Counted from the first letter of the stretch, positions 36,398 to 45,221 are shown. The stretch is 64,000 nucleotides of DNA from Collinsella aerofaciens (GCF_020181355.1 NZ_CP084004.1:124001-188000); one strand, 5' to 3'. A program made the numbers and translations. The notes: generated by a model not told the origin, from the sequence alone.

Positions 36398-37054
36398 GTG
36401 AACGAGACCGTACGTCGCTTTTTGCCGATGGTCGATTTCCTGGAGCAGGTACTCGGTAAGAACAGCGAAATCGTCCTGCACGATTTCTCGGATCCCGACC
36501 ACGCCATCGTCGATATCCGCAACGGTATCGTGAGCGGCCGCAAGGTCGGCGGTCCCGCCACCGATCTGGCGCTCAAGATCATGCACGACGCCAAGTATCG
36601 CGACCTGCCGTTTATTACGGGCTACGAGGGCCGCGGTGCCGGTGGCAAGACGTTGGAGTCAGCGACGTACTTTATCCGCGAGAATGACGAGATCGTCGGC
36701 ATGCTCTGCGTCAACACCGACCTCTCGACCGTGCGCTCCATCAACGCCATGGCACAGCAGCTCATGGCGTGCTTCGACGCGGCGCCGACGCGCACGGAGC
36801 CCGCCTCTATCGAGGTCGAAAGCCTTTCGGAGTCCACACAGGAGCTCATCGACCGCAGCATTGCCGAGCTGCTGAGCGCTCGCGGGCTGGATGTGACGTC
36901 GCTTGGTCAAAGCGACCGCGTGGACGTCATTCGCCACCTCAACGGCAACGGGGTGTTCATGCTCAAGGGCGCCGTGGCCTGCGCCGCCACCGCGTTGGGC
37001 ATCTCGGAGCCCAGCGTCTACCGCTACCTGCAAAAAGTTCGCAAGGAGGGCTAA
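36398..37054 (+). CDS. YheO-type PAS/HTH transcriptional regulator (second copy)
   Basis: Paralogue of the 14435 regulator: 218 residues with a YheO PAS domain (IVLHDFSDPDHAIVDIRNGIVSGR) and C-terminal HTH (ALGISEPSVYRYLQKV). GTG at 36398 is chosen because AAAGGAG is 6 nt upstream; the TTG at 36392 is too close to that site. Divergent from the NCS2 permease, which it probably controls. A terminator follows at 37100. Confidence 0.87.
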   Translation: MNETVRRFLPMVDFLEQVLGKNSEIVLHDFSDPDHAIVDIRNGIVSGRKVGGPATDLALKIMHDAKYRDLPFITGYEGRGAGGKTLESATYFIRENDEIVGMLCVNTDLSTVRSINAMAQQLMACFDAAPTRTEPASIEVESLSESTQELIDRSIAELLSARGLDVTSLGQSDRVDVIRHLNGNGVFMLKGAVACAATALGISEPSVYRYLQKVRKEG

Positions 37055-37099
37055 CGAGCAAAATGGAGCGCGGCTCCACAAGCGATTCCTCACTTAACA

Positions 37100-37135
37100 A
37101 AAGACTCTGCAGCTCGCACGCGCTGCAGGGTCTTT
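37100..37135. terminator. Bidirectional intrinsic terminator
   Basis: AAGACTCTGCAGC pairs with GCTGCAGGGTCTT, followed by a T-run on the plus strand and an A-rich flank giving Ts on the minus strand. It separates the convergent YheO regulator and ridA genes. Confidence 0.85.
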
Positions 37136-37166
37136 TTGCATGTCATGTTTAGTTGTTGCCAACACC

Positions 37167-37544
37167 TTAGAGGGCGGCGACGACCTCGATCTCGACCAGA
37201 CCGCCAGCCGGAAGGGCGGCAACCTGGAAGGCGCTGCGCGCGGGAAACGGGGCCTCGAACTTGGAGGCGTAGATCTCGTTCACGGCGGCGAAGTCGGCGA
37301 TGTCGGCCAGGTAGACCGTGGTCTTGACGACATCGGCAAAGGTGGCGCCGGCAGCGGTCAGCAGGGCCTCGACATTGGCGAGGGACTGCTTGGCCTGGGC
37401 CTCGACGCCCTCGGGCATCTTGCCGGTCGCGGGGTCGATGCCCAGCTGGCCGGACAGGAACACCATGTTGCCGGCCTGGATACCGGGGGAATACGGGCCG
37501 ATGGCGGCCGGTGCGTTATCGGAAGACACGACGGTCTTGCTCAT
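37167..37544 (-). CDS. ridA: RidA-family enamine/imine deaminase
   Basis: The 125-residue protein has the YjgF/YER057c/UK114 signature (GPYSPGIQAGNMVFLSGQLG) and ARSAFQVAALPAGGLVEIE with the substrate-binding arginine. RidA hydrolyses 2-aminoacrylate, the reactive product of PLP enzymes such as the DpaL encoded at 12.9 kb, so its placement beside the purine block is sensible. Start at 37544 follows TAAGGAG; a longer frame upstream has no site. Confidence 0.93.
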   Translation of the reverse strand: MSKTVVSSDNAPAAIGPYSPGIQAGNMVFLSGQLGIDPATGKMPEGVEAQAKQSLANVEALLTAAGATFADVVKTTVYLADIADFAAVNEIYASKFEAPFPARSAFQVAALPAGGLVEIEVVAAL

Positions 37545-37843
37545 GTTTTTCTCCTTACGATCAGATAGAGAGCGTGAGCGCGGCGTTCGCACCGGGAGGC
37601 ACAATTCGGTCTGAACACCGCGCTTGATTGGGATAGTACTCAAGGTTTCCGTGCGATGCAAGAATATTATCAGCTTGCGAGAATATTTTATCGCCCAACG
37701 GTTTCTCCGAACCGCTGAACGGTTCTCATGTGGAGCAGCCAGTCCAAGCTGCTGAAGACTTTGTCCTGCTTAGGCTGCGGGCATCGCCCATCGCGACGGC
37801 GCCACTATACTTTTGAGTATCTGAGCATTTTGAAAGGCAGGAT

Positions 37844-40339
37844 ATGACCGCAACCGCCAGTCGAACCACCAACCGCAGACCCGAGCTCTTGGCCCCCGCC
37901 GGAGGCCCGGAGCCCTTTGCCGCCGCACTCGCTGCCGGCGCCGATGCCATCTACTGCGGCATGGGCAGCTTCAACGCCCGCCGCAAGGCAACAAACTTTA
38001 CCGACGAGGCCTTTGAGCAGGCCTGCCGCGCTGCGCACCTGGCCGGCTCGCGCGTCTACGTCACGGTCAACATCGTCATCAAGGAATCCGAGATGAGCGA
38101 TGCGCTGCAGCTCATCCATCGTTGCTCCACGCTGGGCGCCGACGCCTTTATTATCCAGGACTGGGGCCTGTTCTTTGAGGTCAAGCGCACCATGCCCGGC
38201 ATCGAGACACACATCTCGACTCAGGCGAACATCCATGATGACCGCGGAACGCTTTGGTGCCGCGAGCAGGGCGCCGACCGCGTGACCCTCTCGCGCGAGC
38301 TCTCCATCGATGAGATCACCGCCATCCACGACGCCGCGCCCGACGTTGACCTGGAGGTCTTTAGCCACGGCGCCATCTGCTTTTGCTACTCGGGCCTGTG
38401 CCTGCTGTCGAGCTTTGCCATGGCGGGTCGCTCGGCCAACCGCGGCATGTGCGCCCAGCCCTGTCGCCTGCCTTACGAGCTGATCGACGAGAACGGCCGC
38501 TCGCTCTCCCCTGCCGGTCGCGAGCGCGCGCTGTGCCCGCGCGACACCAACACCTCGCAGCTCGTTCGCCGTCTGTATGACGCCGGCGCCGCGTCGCTCA
38601 AGCTCGAGGGCCGCATGAAGGCCCCCGATTACGTGTATTCCATCGTCGACGTGTATCGTCATCAGATTGATGACATGCTGGCCAATGTTTCGACCTCTAA
38701 GGATGAAGAGGCCGCCCGCCAGCGCCAGCTCAAGCGCTGCTTTAACCGTGACTTTACGCACGCCTACCAAGACGGCACCTCGGGTGACGAGATGATGAGC
38801 TACGAGCGCTCCAACAACCGCGGCCAGATCGTGGGCACGGTGCTCGGCAGCCGCCTGGCCAACCGCGATGTGCGCGGCCTCAAGCCCGACGACCGCCGTC
38901 GCCGCGCCGCCATCGCCCGCATTGAGCTGTTTGAGCCCGTGGGCAAGGGCGACCTGCTGGAGCTTCGTCATGACGACGAGTTTGACCAGTTCCTGACCAC
39001 CATCGCCGCCGATGATGCCGCCGTCGGCGACGTCATCGAGTGCCGCGTGCCCCGCAGCATGCCCGAGGGCTGCCGCGTGCGCGTGATTCGCAGCCAGCGC
39101 GCTATTGACGCCGCCGGCGCCGCGCTCAAGCGCGACGTGCTGCGCCGCCGTGCCGTAGATGTAACCGTTGTGGCGCGTTTGGGTGAACCGTTTGCCGTCA
39201 CGCTTACTTGCTGCGACGACCCATCGCTCACCGCCACGGCCACGGGCTTTACCGTCGAGGCCGCCAAGACCCGCGCGGTTGAGGCGTCCGATCTGGTGGA
39301 GCATGTGGGCCGCATGGGCTCCTCGCCCTTTGAGGCTGCAAGCTTTGAGGTGGCGCTCGATGAGGGCTGCGGCATGGGCTTCTCCGCCGTGCACAGGGTA
39401 CGTGCCGCCGCCTGCAAGTCGCTGGAGGAGACCATTCTGGAGCCGTACGAGGAGCGCGCCCGAACGCTCGAGCTGCCGGCGATTATTACCAGTGATTCCC
39501 GCCCCGCGCCCGAGCACTACCGCGATGAGCCGCAGATCTGCGCCACCGTCACCTCGCTCGAGGCCGCCGAGGCAGCGCGCGCGGAGGGTGCATCGCGCAT
39601 CTACATGACCACCGACGCGCTCGATGCGGCCGAGCTCTCCCCCGCCGATGCGTTTGAGCAGGGCATCGTACCCGTGCTCGATGAGGTCTGCCGCGCCGTC
39701 GACCACGTACGTGTCGACCCGTGGATACAGGCTGGAGCGACTGTCGCCGTCGGCAATATCTCCGAGCTTGCCCTGGCCACCCAGGTTGGCGCCACGGCCG
39801 AGATTCGCTCCTGCCTGCCCGTGCACAACACGCCTTGCATGGAGGCACTTGCCAAGCGCGGAGCCGGTGCGTTTTGGCTCTCGCCCGAGATCACGCTCGA
39901 CGAGATCGTCTCACTCGGCGCCGACGCGCCCGCGGCTCTGGGCATCACCGTCTTTGGCCGCCCGCGCGTCATGACAAGCGAGCATTGCATTCTGCAGGTT
40001 GCCAACGGCTGCATCCACGATTGTGCCAACTGCTGTCTGCGTGCCCGCAAGCTCTCGCTCAAGAATATCGACGGCAAGGTCATGCCCGTCCGCACCGACA
40101 TCCACGGCCGCTCTCGCCTGTACGATGCCTACCCCATCGACCTCACGCCGCAGGTTCCTCAGCTGTTCGATGCCGGCGTGCGTCGTCTCATGGTGGACGG
40201 AACGCTGCTCGAGACGGATGAGGTGGGCCGTGCCGTCGCCCGCGTCCGTCGCGCCGTCGAAGCAGCGCAGGCCGGCCGCAAGCCCGCCGCCCGCCTACGC
40301 GGGGCGACCTCGGGCTGCATGTTTGTGGGAATTAGCTAA
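37844..40339 (+). CDS. U32 family peptidase (RlhA-like)
   Basis: The 831-residue protein carries the U32 domain with the iron-sulfur cysteines (HGAICFCYSGLCLLSSF; RGMCAQPCRLPY) and a long C-terminal extension with further CxxC-type cysteines (NGCIHDCANCCLRARK). Several U32 proteins are now known to be RNA- or cofactor-hydroxylating enzymes rather than proteases; the length is closest to RlhA-type proteins that modify 23S rRNA. A TATACT box sits at 37806. The 299-nt gap from ridA holds promoters only. Confidence 0.85.
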   Translation: MTATASRTTNRRPELLAPAGGPEPFAAALAAGADAIYCGMGSFNARRKATNFTDEAFEQACRAAHLAGSRVYVTVNIVIKESEMSDALQLIHRCSTLGADAFIIQDWGLFFEVKRTMPGIETHISTQANIHDDRGTLWCREQGADRVTLSRELSIDEITAIHDAAPDVDLEVFSHGAICFCYSGLCLLSSFAMAGRSANRGMCAQPCRLPYELIDENGRSLSPAGRERALCPRDTNTSQLVRRLYDAGAASLKLEGRMKAPDYVYSIVDVYRHQIDDMLANVSTSKDEEAARQRQLKRCFNRDFTHAYQDGTSGDEMMSYERSNNRGQIVGTVLGSRLANRDVRGLKPDDRRRRAAIARIELFEPVGKGDLLELRHDDEFDQFLTTIAADDAAVGDVIECRVPRSMPEGCRVRVIRSQRAIDAAGAALKRDVLRRRAVDVTVVARLGEPFAVTLTCCDDPSLTATATGFTVEAAKTRAVEASDLVEHVGRMGSSPFEAASFEVALDEGCGMGFSAVHRVRAAACKSLEETILEPYEERARTLELPAIITSDSRPAPEHYRDEPQICATVTSLEAAEAARAEGASRIYMTTDALDAAELSPADAFEQGIVPVLDEVCRAVDHVRVDPWIQAGATVAVGNISELALATQVGATAEIRSCLPVHNTPCMEALAKRGAGAFWLSPEITLDEIVSLGADAPAALGITVFGRPRVMTSEHCILQVANGCIHDCANCCLRARKLSLKNIDGKVMPVRTDIHGRSRLYDAYPIDLTPQVPQLFDAGVRRLMVDGTLLETDEVGRAVARVRRAVEAAQAGRKPAARLRGATSGCMFVGIS

Positions 40340-40354
40340 CCGAAAGGCTTACAC

Positions 40355-41014
40355 GTGAACGAAGAACCTCAAGTCCTCTACTGCGACGCCTGGCTCATGG
40401 CCATCGACAAGCCCGCCGGCATGATTGTCCACGGCGACGGCACCGGCGAGCGCACGCTCACCGACTACGCCAGCGATCTGTTGCTGGCGATGGGCGACGG
40501 CTTTGCCGCGACCGACATGCAGCCGCTCAACCGCCTGGACCGCGACACCACCGGCGTGGTGCTGTTCTCGCTCGACAAGCAGACGCAGCCCGCCTTTGAC
40601 CAGATGGTCATCGACCACGCTTTCGAAAAGCACTACCTGGCGCTCGCCGAGGGCAAGATCGACTGGAACGAAAAGCTCATCGACAAGCCCATCGCCCGCG
40701 ACCGACACGACAGTCGAAAGATGCGCGTCGGCGCCAGCGGCAAGCCGTCTCAAACGCGCGTGAAGGTGCTCAAGCGTCTTAAGAGCCGTCGTGGTCTGCC
40801 CACGCGCTCGTATATCGATGTCGAGCTGCTCACCGGCCGCAAGCACCAAATCCGTGTGCATCTGGCGAGCGAGCGTCATCCCCTGGTAGGCGACGACCTG
40901 TACGGCACGCCGCTTCCTTGCGGCCTCATGCTCCATGCCCACAGCGTGTCCTTCACGCATCCCGTAACCGGCGAGCACATCCACATCGAAGCCCCTTGCC
41001 CCTGGGAGCCCTAA
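40355..41014 (+). CDS. RluA-family pseudouridine synthase
   Basis: RNA uridine isomerase of 219 residues with the catalytic NRLDRDTTG motif (about residue 61) and the C-terminal GRKHQIRVHLA motif. No S4 domain is present, so it resembles the short RluA-type enzymes. It starts 15 nt after the U32 gene and is probably cotranscribed, which links two RNA-modification functions. Its TAA stop abuts the first of several palindromes. Confidence 0.88.
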   Translation: MNEEPQVLYCDAWLMAIDKPAGMIVHGDGTGERTLTDYASDLLLAMGDGFAATDMQPLNRLDRDTTGVVLFSLDKQTQPAFDQMVIDHAFEKHYLALAEGKIDWNEKLIDKPIARDRHDSRKMRVGASGKPSQTRVKVLKRLKSRRGLPTRSYIDVELLTGRKHQIRVHLASERHPLVGDDLYGTPLPCGLMLHAHSVSFTHPVTGEHIHIEAPCPWEP

Positions 41015-41052
41015 ACCACCACAATGGGAACAGGCACCTTTATGATGGTTTT
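41014..41052. repeat. Palindrome abutting the pseudouridine synthase stop
   Basis: AACCACCACAA-type left arm, a shared core (ACAGGCACCTTT) and an imperfect right arm TTATGATGGTTTT. A nearly identical element with perfect 11-nt arms is at 41384-41420. Confidence 0.65.
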
Positions 41053-41082
41053 GCCGCGATGGCTCAGCCGCGGTCCCAAAAC

Positions 41083-41300
41083 GTCTCGATCTGTAACAGT
41101 TAGAACCCATTTTCCGGTCTATCTGTTACAGATCGAGACATTCGAATCCCCTCAAGGGAATAATCTCAATCTGTAACAGTAACTCGGCAAAATCAGTCCC
41201 AGATGTTACAGATTGAGACAAAGGGACGGCGCGGTTCGTAAGTATCTCGATCTGTAACACCTAGCCCACTTTTAACGGTCCAGTTGTTACAGACTTAGAC
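41083..41300. repeat. Three consecutive hairpins with a shared arm sequence
   Basis: Hairpin 1: a 17-nt perfect arm GTCTCGATCTGTAACAG at 41083-41099 and its complement at 41123-41139. Hairpin 2: TCTCAATCTGTAACA 41164-41178 with 41204-41218. Hairpin 3: ATCTCGATCTGTAACA near 41245 with an imperfect partner ending at 41300. All three share the TCTGTAACA core. Together with flanking palindromes and a terminator they fill the 430-nt gap 41015-41444, which has no gene. Confidence 0.85.
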
Positions 41301-41316
41301 AAACCGGCAGACAACG

Positions 41317-41352
41317 AAAGCGGCGACGCCCGTGATGGACGTTGCCGCTTTT
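41317..41352 (+). terminator. Intrinsic terminator after the U32-RluA operon
   Basis: AAAGCGGC with inner ACG pairs with CGT and GCCGCTTT, followed by TTC on the plus strand. It can also serve the convergent deoR transcript. Reasonable but not strong U-run. Confidence 0.6.
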
Positions 41353-41383
41353 CTATTGAGAAAACTACTCGGTTTTCGTTACT

Positions 41384-41420
41384 AACCACCACAATGGGGA
41401 CAGGCACCTTTGTGGTGGTT
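41384..41420. repeat. Second copy of the CACCACAA palindrome
   Basis: AACCACCACAA (41384-41394) and TTGTGGTGGTT (41410-41420) are perfect inverted repeats around a core shared with the element at 41014. It lies 25 nt beyond the deoR stop. Confidence 0.7.
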
Positions 41421-41444
41421 TTGGTCTTAGCCCGTCCCTTGCTG

Positions 41445-42191
41445 TTAGACCGTGATGACGTTGTCCATTGCCCGGTACTTGGCAGGGACATCGCCTGCGG
41501 TAATAATCGTTGCGTCACGGAAGTCCGCGAACTTGACGGGCGCCACCATGCCAAATTTACTGGCGTCCGAGATTACGAAGCGCTTGGCCGTATGGCGCAT
41601 CGAGATACGCTTTACTTGCGCCTCCTCGATATCGGGCGCCGTGAAGCCCTGCTCGGCGGCAATGCCGTTAGAGCCCCAAAAGCCACAGTTGAAGTTGTAG
41701 CGGTCTAAGGTTGCCAAGGCATCGGGGCCAACGAGCGCCTCGGTCTCGGGTTTGAGCTCGCCACCCAGCACCACGGTACGCATGCCGCGCAAAGCAAGGC
41801 GTTGAGCATGGAGCACGGAATCGGTCACATAGGTGACATCTTCAAGGTGTGGAAGATGCTCGATGAGCCTGAGCGTCGTCGAACCCGAGTCGATGTATAC
41901 AAAGCTCTCGGGCTCCACAAGTGCCGCCGCACGGGCGCAGATACGTTCCTTGTCGTCGTTATGGAGATCGCTGCGCTCATTAAGCGTTAGGTCGCGCGTC
42001 ACGTGCGCGCGCTCAAGGCTCGTCGCCCCACCGTGCACCTTGGCGATACGGTGTGCGCGATTGAGCGTCTGCAGGTCGCGCCGAATGGTAGACGCCGTCA
42101 CGCCCAGGGCTTCGGCAAGCTCCGGCACGGTAACCGAGCCGGTCTGCTGAACCATCGACACGATCGCGTTGAGCCTATCTTCCGCTAGCAT
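41445..42191 (-). CDS. DeoR-family transcriptional regulator
   Basis: A 248-residue repressor with the DeoR N-terminal HTH (MLAEDRLNAIVSMVQQTGSV; VTASTIRRDLQTL) and the sugar-phosphate sensor domain (VYIDSGSTTLRLIEHL; GGELKPETEALVGP). It follows the Gfo/Idh oxidoreductase gene by 3 nt and probably controls that unit in response to a phosphorylated sugar. Ligand unknown. Confidence 0.88.
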   Translation of the reverse strand: MLAEDRLNAIVSMVQQTGSVTVPELAEALGVTASTIRRDLQTLNRAHRIAKVHGGATSLERAHVTRDLTLNERSDLHNDDKERICARAAALVEPESFVYIDSGSTTLRLIEHLPHLEDVTYVTDSVLHAQRLALRGMRTVVLGGELKPETEALVGPDALATLDRYNFNCGFWGSNGIAAEQGFTAPDIEEAQVKRISMRHTAKRFVISDASKFGMVAPVKFADFRDATIITAGDVPAKYRAMDNVITV

Positions 42192-42194
42192 CGC

Positions 42195-43274
42195 TTACTC
42201 CTCCTCGGGGTACACGACTCCCCAGTCGGCGCGTAGCTTGGTCATCAGCTCCATAACATCAGAAGCATAATCCAGCAGCTCACGCTTAGAGTCGTCGCCG
42301 GCAACGGCCTTCTCAAGATCGGCCATCTCATAGCAAAGGGCGTAAGCCTCGGTGCCGGCGTGGACCTCCTCGCGGTGGCCGTCCGCAGTCCACACGATGG
42401 TCGCGTGATCGGCGCGCGGATACTCGTTGACCTCGATATAGCACTTATCGAAGCTAATAATCGAGCGCTTGGGTTGCTTGGAGTGAAGCGTAAGGCTCAC
42501 AACACCCAGCTGCTGCTCGGCATTACGGCAGACGATGCCGCCCGCAACGTCAACACCGGTCTCACAGGTGTTGCCCAACGAAACGACCTCAATGGGCTGG
42601 CTTGCCATAAAGAGACGCATGACGGACAGGGCATACACGCCAATGTCGAGCATGGCACCGCCAGCAAGGTTGCGGTTGTAGAAGCGATTGGTCAGATCGC
42701 CGTACTCCTTGTAGCTACCAAAGTTGAGCTGGGCGAGGTTCATGCGGCCGAACTCACCGGCATCCATGCGACGGCGCAGCTCTTGATACAAGGGCATATG
42801 AAGCACCGTGGTGGCGTCCATGAGGACGACGTTGTGCTCGTCGGCGATGGCACGCGCCTCGTCGAGCTCAGCGGAATTGAGGGTAATGGCTTTCTCGCAG
42901 AGCACGTGCTTGCCGGCGGCCAGCGCGTCACGCAGATAGGTGATATGCGTGTTGTGCGGCGTGGTGATATAGACGGCGTCGATGCCCGGATCGGCGTAGA
43001 GGTCCTCAACCGATTCATAGACCTTCTCGATGCCATACTGCTCAGCAAAAGCCTGAGCCTTGGACAGCGTACGGTTGGCGACGCCCGCAAGCTTGCGGCC
43101 GGCAAGAGCGAGAGACTGGGCCATCTGGTTGGCGATAACGCCGCACCCGATCACAGCCCAACGAAGCTCGGGAGCCGTAAAGATATCATCGGGGAATGGC
43201 TTGTCCTGGACCGAAGCGAACGCTGCTTTTGCGGCTGCCGCGGAGTCGAGTGGAGCCTGCTTGGAATCTACCAT
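42195..43274 (-). CDS. Gfo/Idh/MocA-family oxidoreductase
   Basis: NAD(P)-dependent sugar or polyol dehydrogenase of 359 residues. Rossmann motif (LRWAVIGCGVIANQMAQSLA, about residues 41-60), then the conserved EKAI segment (HVLCEKAITLN) and the C-terminal Gfo/Idh domain. The start at 43274 follows AGGAGG by 5 nt; other in-frame starts upstream are weaker. Cotranscribed with deoR. Confidence 0.88.
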   Translation of the reverse strand: MVDSKQAPLDSAAAAKAAFASVQDKPFPDDIFTAPELRWAVIGCGVIANQMAQSLALAGRKLAGVANRTLSKAQAFAEQYGIEKVYESVEDLYADPGIDAVYITTPHNTHITYLRDALAAGKHVLCEKAITLNSAELDEARAIADEHNVVLMDATTVLHMPLYQELRRRMDAGEFGRMNLAQLNFGSYKEYGDLTNRFYNRNLAGGAMLDIGVYALSVMRLFMASQPIEVVSLGNTCETGVDVAGGIVCRNAEQQLGVVSLTLHSKQPKRSIISFDKCYIEVNEYPRADHATIVWTADGHREEVHAGTEAYALCYEMADLEKAVAGDDSKRELLDYASDVMELMTKLRADWGVVYPEEE

Positions 43275-43324
43275 ATGTGCCTCCTGTGTCATAGAACGTC
43301 TTGCATTTCGGATAGCTCTATATT

Positions 43325-43358
43325 CGCACAAACACGCGCGTCTGTGCGCGTTTTTGCG
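43325..43358. promoter_or_regulatory. Imperfect dyad upstream of the oxidoreductase
   Basis: CGCACAAACACGCGC and GCGCGTTTTTGCG are imperfect inverted repeats, followed to about 43450 by several ACGCA/TGCGT half-site-like motifs. Position upstream of the deoR-controlled unit makes it a candidate operator. Rest of 43275-43700 has no gene. Confidence 0.35.
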
Positions 43359-43549
43359 TATCTCACCGCTAAACGGTCATTTTTGTCCCGTAAACGGCGC
43401 ATCTATACGCATATTCACGCAATCCCACGCACGCAAATACGCACAAATGCGAACCGGTCATTGCTCAGAGACAGGGGCTTATGCTTAGAACTCAAAAGAC
43501 AGGATGATCCGCTTCGCCTTCGCTCATGGCGCGCTGCAGCTCTAAGGAC

Positions 43550-43603
43550 CGTCCCAAACTGCCGACAGAAAAGGAACGTTCCAAACTGCAGACAGAAAAA
43601 GAA
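43550..43603. repeat. Tandem repeat, two 27-nt units
   Basis: Units at 43550-43576 and 43577-43603 differ at four positions and both contain CCAAACTGC and GACAGAAAA; a third partial unit (CGTCCC) follows. Located in non-coding DNA next to an IS remnant. Confidence 0.6.
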
Positions 43604-43739
43604 CGTCCCCAGGCGCCGGCATTTCAAGAGCACTCATTTAAGTCTGTCCCCAATGAGTGGGAGTAATCAGAGACCCTTTGCGAGGGAGGCCGGACGTGGC
43701 CTTCCTCGTTTTTATTCATGGACTTTAGTCCGTGCCGCG

Positions 43740-43925
43740 CGGCACGCGCGGCATAGAAAGCCACCCGCTCAGCGGGTGGAGGCCAATTTCCGCTACGCGA
43801 CAAAAACCTTCCCCCTAGCATGAGGATTGTTCAGGTCATCATACTAGGGGGAAGGTGATTGCTGTGGCCCAGAAAGCCAACAGCCTCGCGTACACGAAAT
43901 GGCTGTGCAAGTACCGCATCGCACC
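43740..43925 (+). mobile_element. IS200/IS605-type left-end remnant with truncated tnpA
   Basis: The hairpin CCACCCGCT-C-AGCGGGTGG (43761-43779) resembles the subterminal hairpin of IS200-type ends. It is followed by a 12-nt inverted pair (43807-43818 and 43844-43855) and the start of a TnpA-like frame (GTG 43864; AQKANSLAYTKWLCKYRI). After about 20 codons similarity stops and a different coding fragment begins. Only the left end survives. Confidence 0.65.
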
Positions 43926-44141
43926 GAGGTCAAGCTCATCGCCGCCATCGTCGAGAAGCACCCCAAGGTGCGCTTTGCCGCGAGCCGCACCTCGGCCCAC
44001 GCCGACCTCTACGACCGCATGGAGCAGGCCCTGTGCGAGTGCGTGGCCAACGCGGTGGAGGTCGTCCGCTCCGACATCAGCCCCGCGTTTCTTGTCCACA
44101 CCGGTCCAAACCTCGTGGGTGTGGCGGTCCAGGGACTCTAG
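43921..44141 (+). pseudogene. C-terminal fragment resembling a DegV-family protein
   Basis: The frame encodes about 72 residues ending with ISPAFLVHTGPNLVGVAVQ, similar to the end of DegV/EDD fatty-acid-binding proteins (a HTGPG-like motif). No start of its own is convincing; it is fused to the truncated tnpA. A strong terminator follows. The family assignment is tentative. Confidence 0.4.
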
Positions 44142-44175
44142 CGGAGGCGGGGCGTCCTGCCCCAAAAACAAATGC

Positions 44176-44225
44176 AAAAGACGAGCACTTCTTGCCGCTC
44201 AATTGGCAAGAAGCGCTCGTCTTTT
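44176..44225. terminator. Bidirectional intrinsic terminator
   Basis: Long stem: AAAGACGAGC-A-CTTCTTGCC pairs with GGCAAGAAG-C-GCTCGTCTTT around an 8-nt loop, with T-runs on both strands. It ends the sugar-locus operon on the minus strand and the fragment on the plus strand. Confidence 0.88.
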
Positions 44226-44257
44226 CTTAACGCGTTGTATGGCGGAGAGAGCGCAAG

Positions 44258-45142
44258 TTACGCGAGCGCCCTTCTTGCCAGCTCGGCCGCGCCGAGGATT
44301 CCTTGGTCGCCGCCGCAGCCCGGGGCGCAGATGTAGCTCTCCATGTCCTTAAGCTCGGCGGTCTGGATGTAGCCACCCAGATATTCGAGGGTCTTCTTGC
44401 GGACGATGCCGTAGAGCTGCTCCTGGTGCATCACGCCGCCGCCGAGGACGATGCGGCGAGGCGAGTACATGAGCACGAGGTTCGCGCACATCTGCCCCAG
44501 ATAATCCCCCTCGAGCGCCCACACCTCATCGTTGTCCGCGAGCTCGGCCGCGGGCTTTCCCCAGCGCGCGGCGATGGCGGGGCCGGAGGCGAGCCCCTCG
44601 AGACAGCTCGCGTGGCTCGGGCAGACGCAGCGTCCCTCCTCGGTGGGACGGGTCCTTACCAGCATGTGACCGGCCTCGGGGTGCAGCATGCCGTGAAGGA
44701 GTCTGCCCGCGCACATGACGCCCGCGCCCACGCCGGTGCCGATGGTCACGTAGACGGCGTCCTCGAGCCCCTTGCAGCAGCCGAAGACCACTTCGCCGAG
44801 GCAGGCAACGTTCACGTCCGTGTCGTAGGCCACCGGAATCCCGAGGGCGTCGGCGAACGCGGCGCGAAGACCATGGCCTCGCCACGCGAGCTTGGGCGTC
44901 TGGAGGATGGAGCCGTAGCGCTCGTCGTTGGGGTCGACGCAGGTCGGGCCGAAGGCGCCGATGCCCAACGCGTCCACATCGCGGGCGGTGAACCACTCGA
45001 TCATCTGCGGGACGGTCTCGGCGGGCGTAAGCGTCGGGGTCTCCATACGGTCGAGGACCTCGCCGTCGCCGGACACCACGGCACAGACCATCTTGGTCCC
45101 GCCGGCTTCGAGGGCGCCGAGCCTCATTTGCTTTTCGCTCAT
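44258..45142 (-). CDS. ROK-family fructokinase-like sugar kinase
   Basis: The 294-residue kinase begins LGALEAGGTKMVCAV, the phosphate loop typical of ROK fructokinases of the GmuE/ScrK type, with GIGAFGPTCVDP, TIGTGVGAGV and zinc-type residues (HPEAGHMLV; CVCPSHASCLEGLASG). It phosphorylates a hexose, probably fructose. Last gene of the operon, downstream of GH172, consistent with intracellular release of free fructose. Confidence 0.88.
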   Translation of the reverse strand: MSEKQMRLGALEAGGTKMVCAVVSGDGEVLDRMETPTLTPAETVPQMIEWFTARDVDALGIGAFGPTCVDPNDERYGSILQTPKLAWRGHGLRAAFADALGIPVAYDTDVNVACLGEVVFGCCKGLEDAVYVTIGTGVGAGVMCAGRLLHGMLHPEAGHMLVRTRPTEEGRCVCPSHASCLEGLASGPAIAARWGKPAAELADNDEVWALEGDYLGQMCANLVLMYSPRRIVLGGGVMHQEQLYGIVRKKTLEYLGGYIQTAELKDMESYICAPGCGGDQGILGAAELARRALA

Positions 45143-45221
45143 GTGATCCTCCTTACAAAGGGACGCCCGCAGTCATGGTCAACCGCGGGCGCCCATAACG
45201 TTGGCTTGTTTCGAGGCGACC

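Noticed and set aside
37805-39826. Minus-strand 673-codon open frame opposite the U32 peptidase
   Set aside because: The plus strand encodes an evident U32 protein; this is a compositional shadow.
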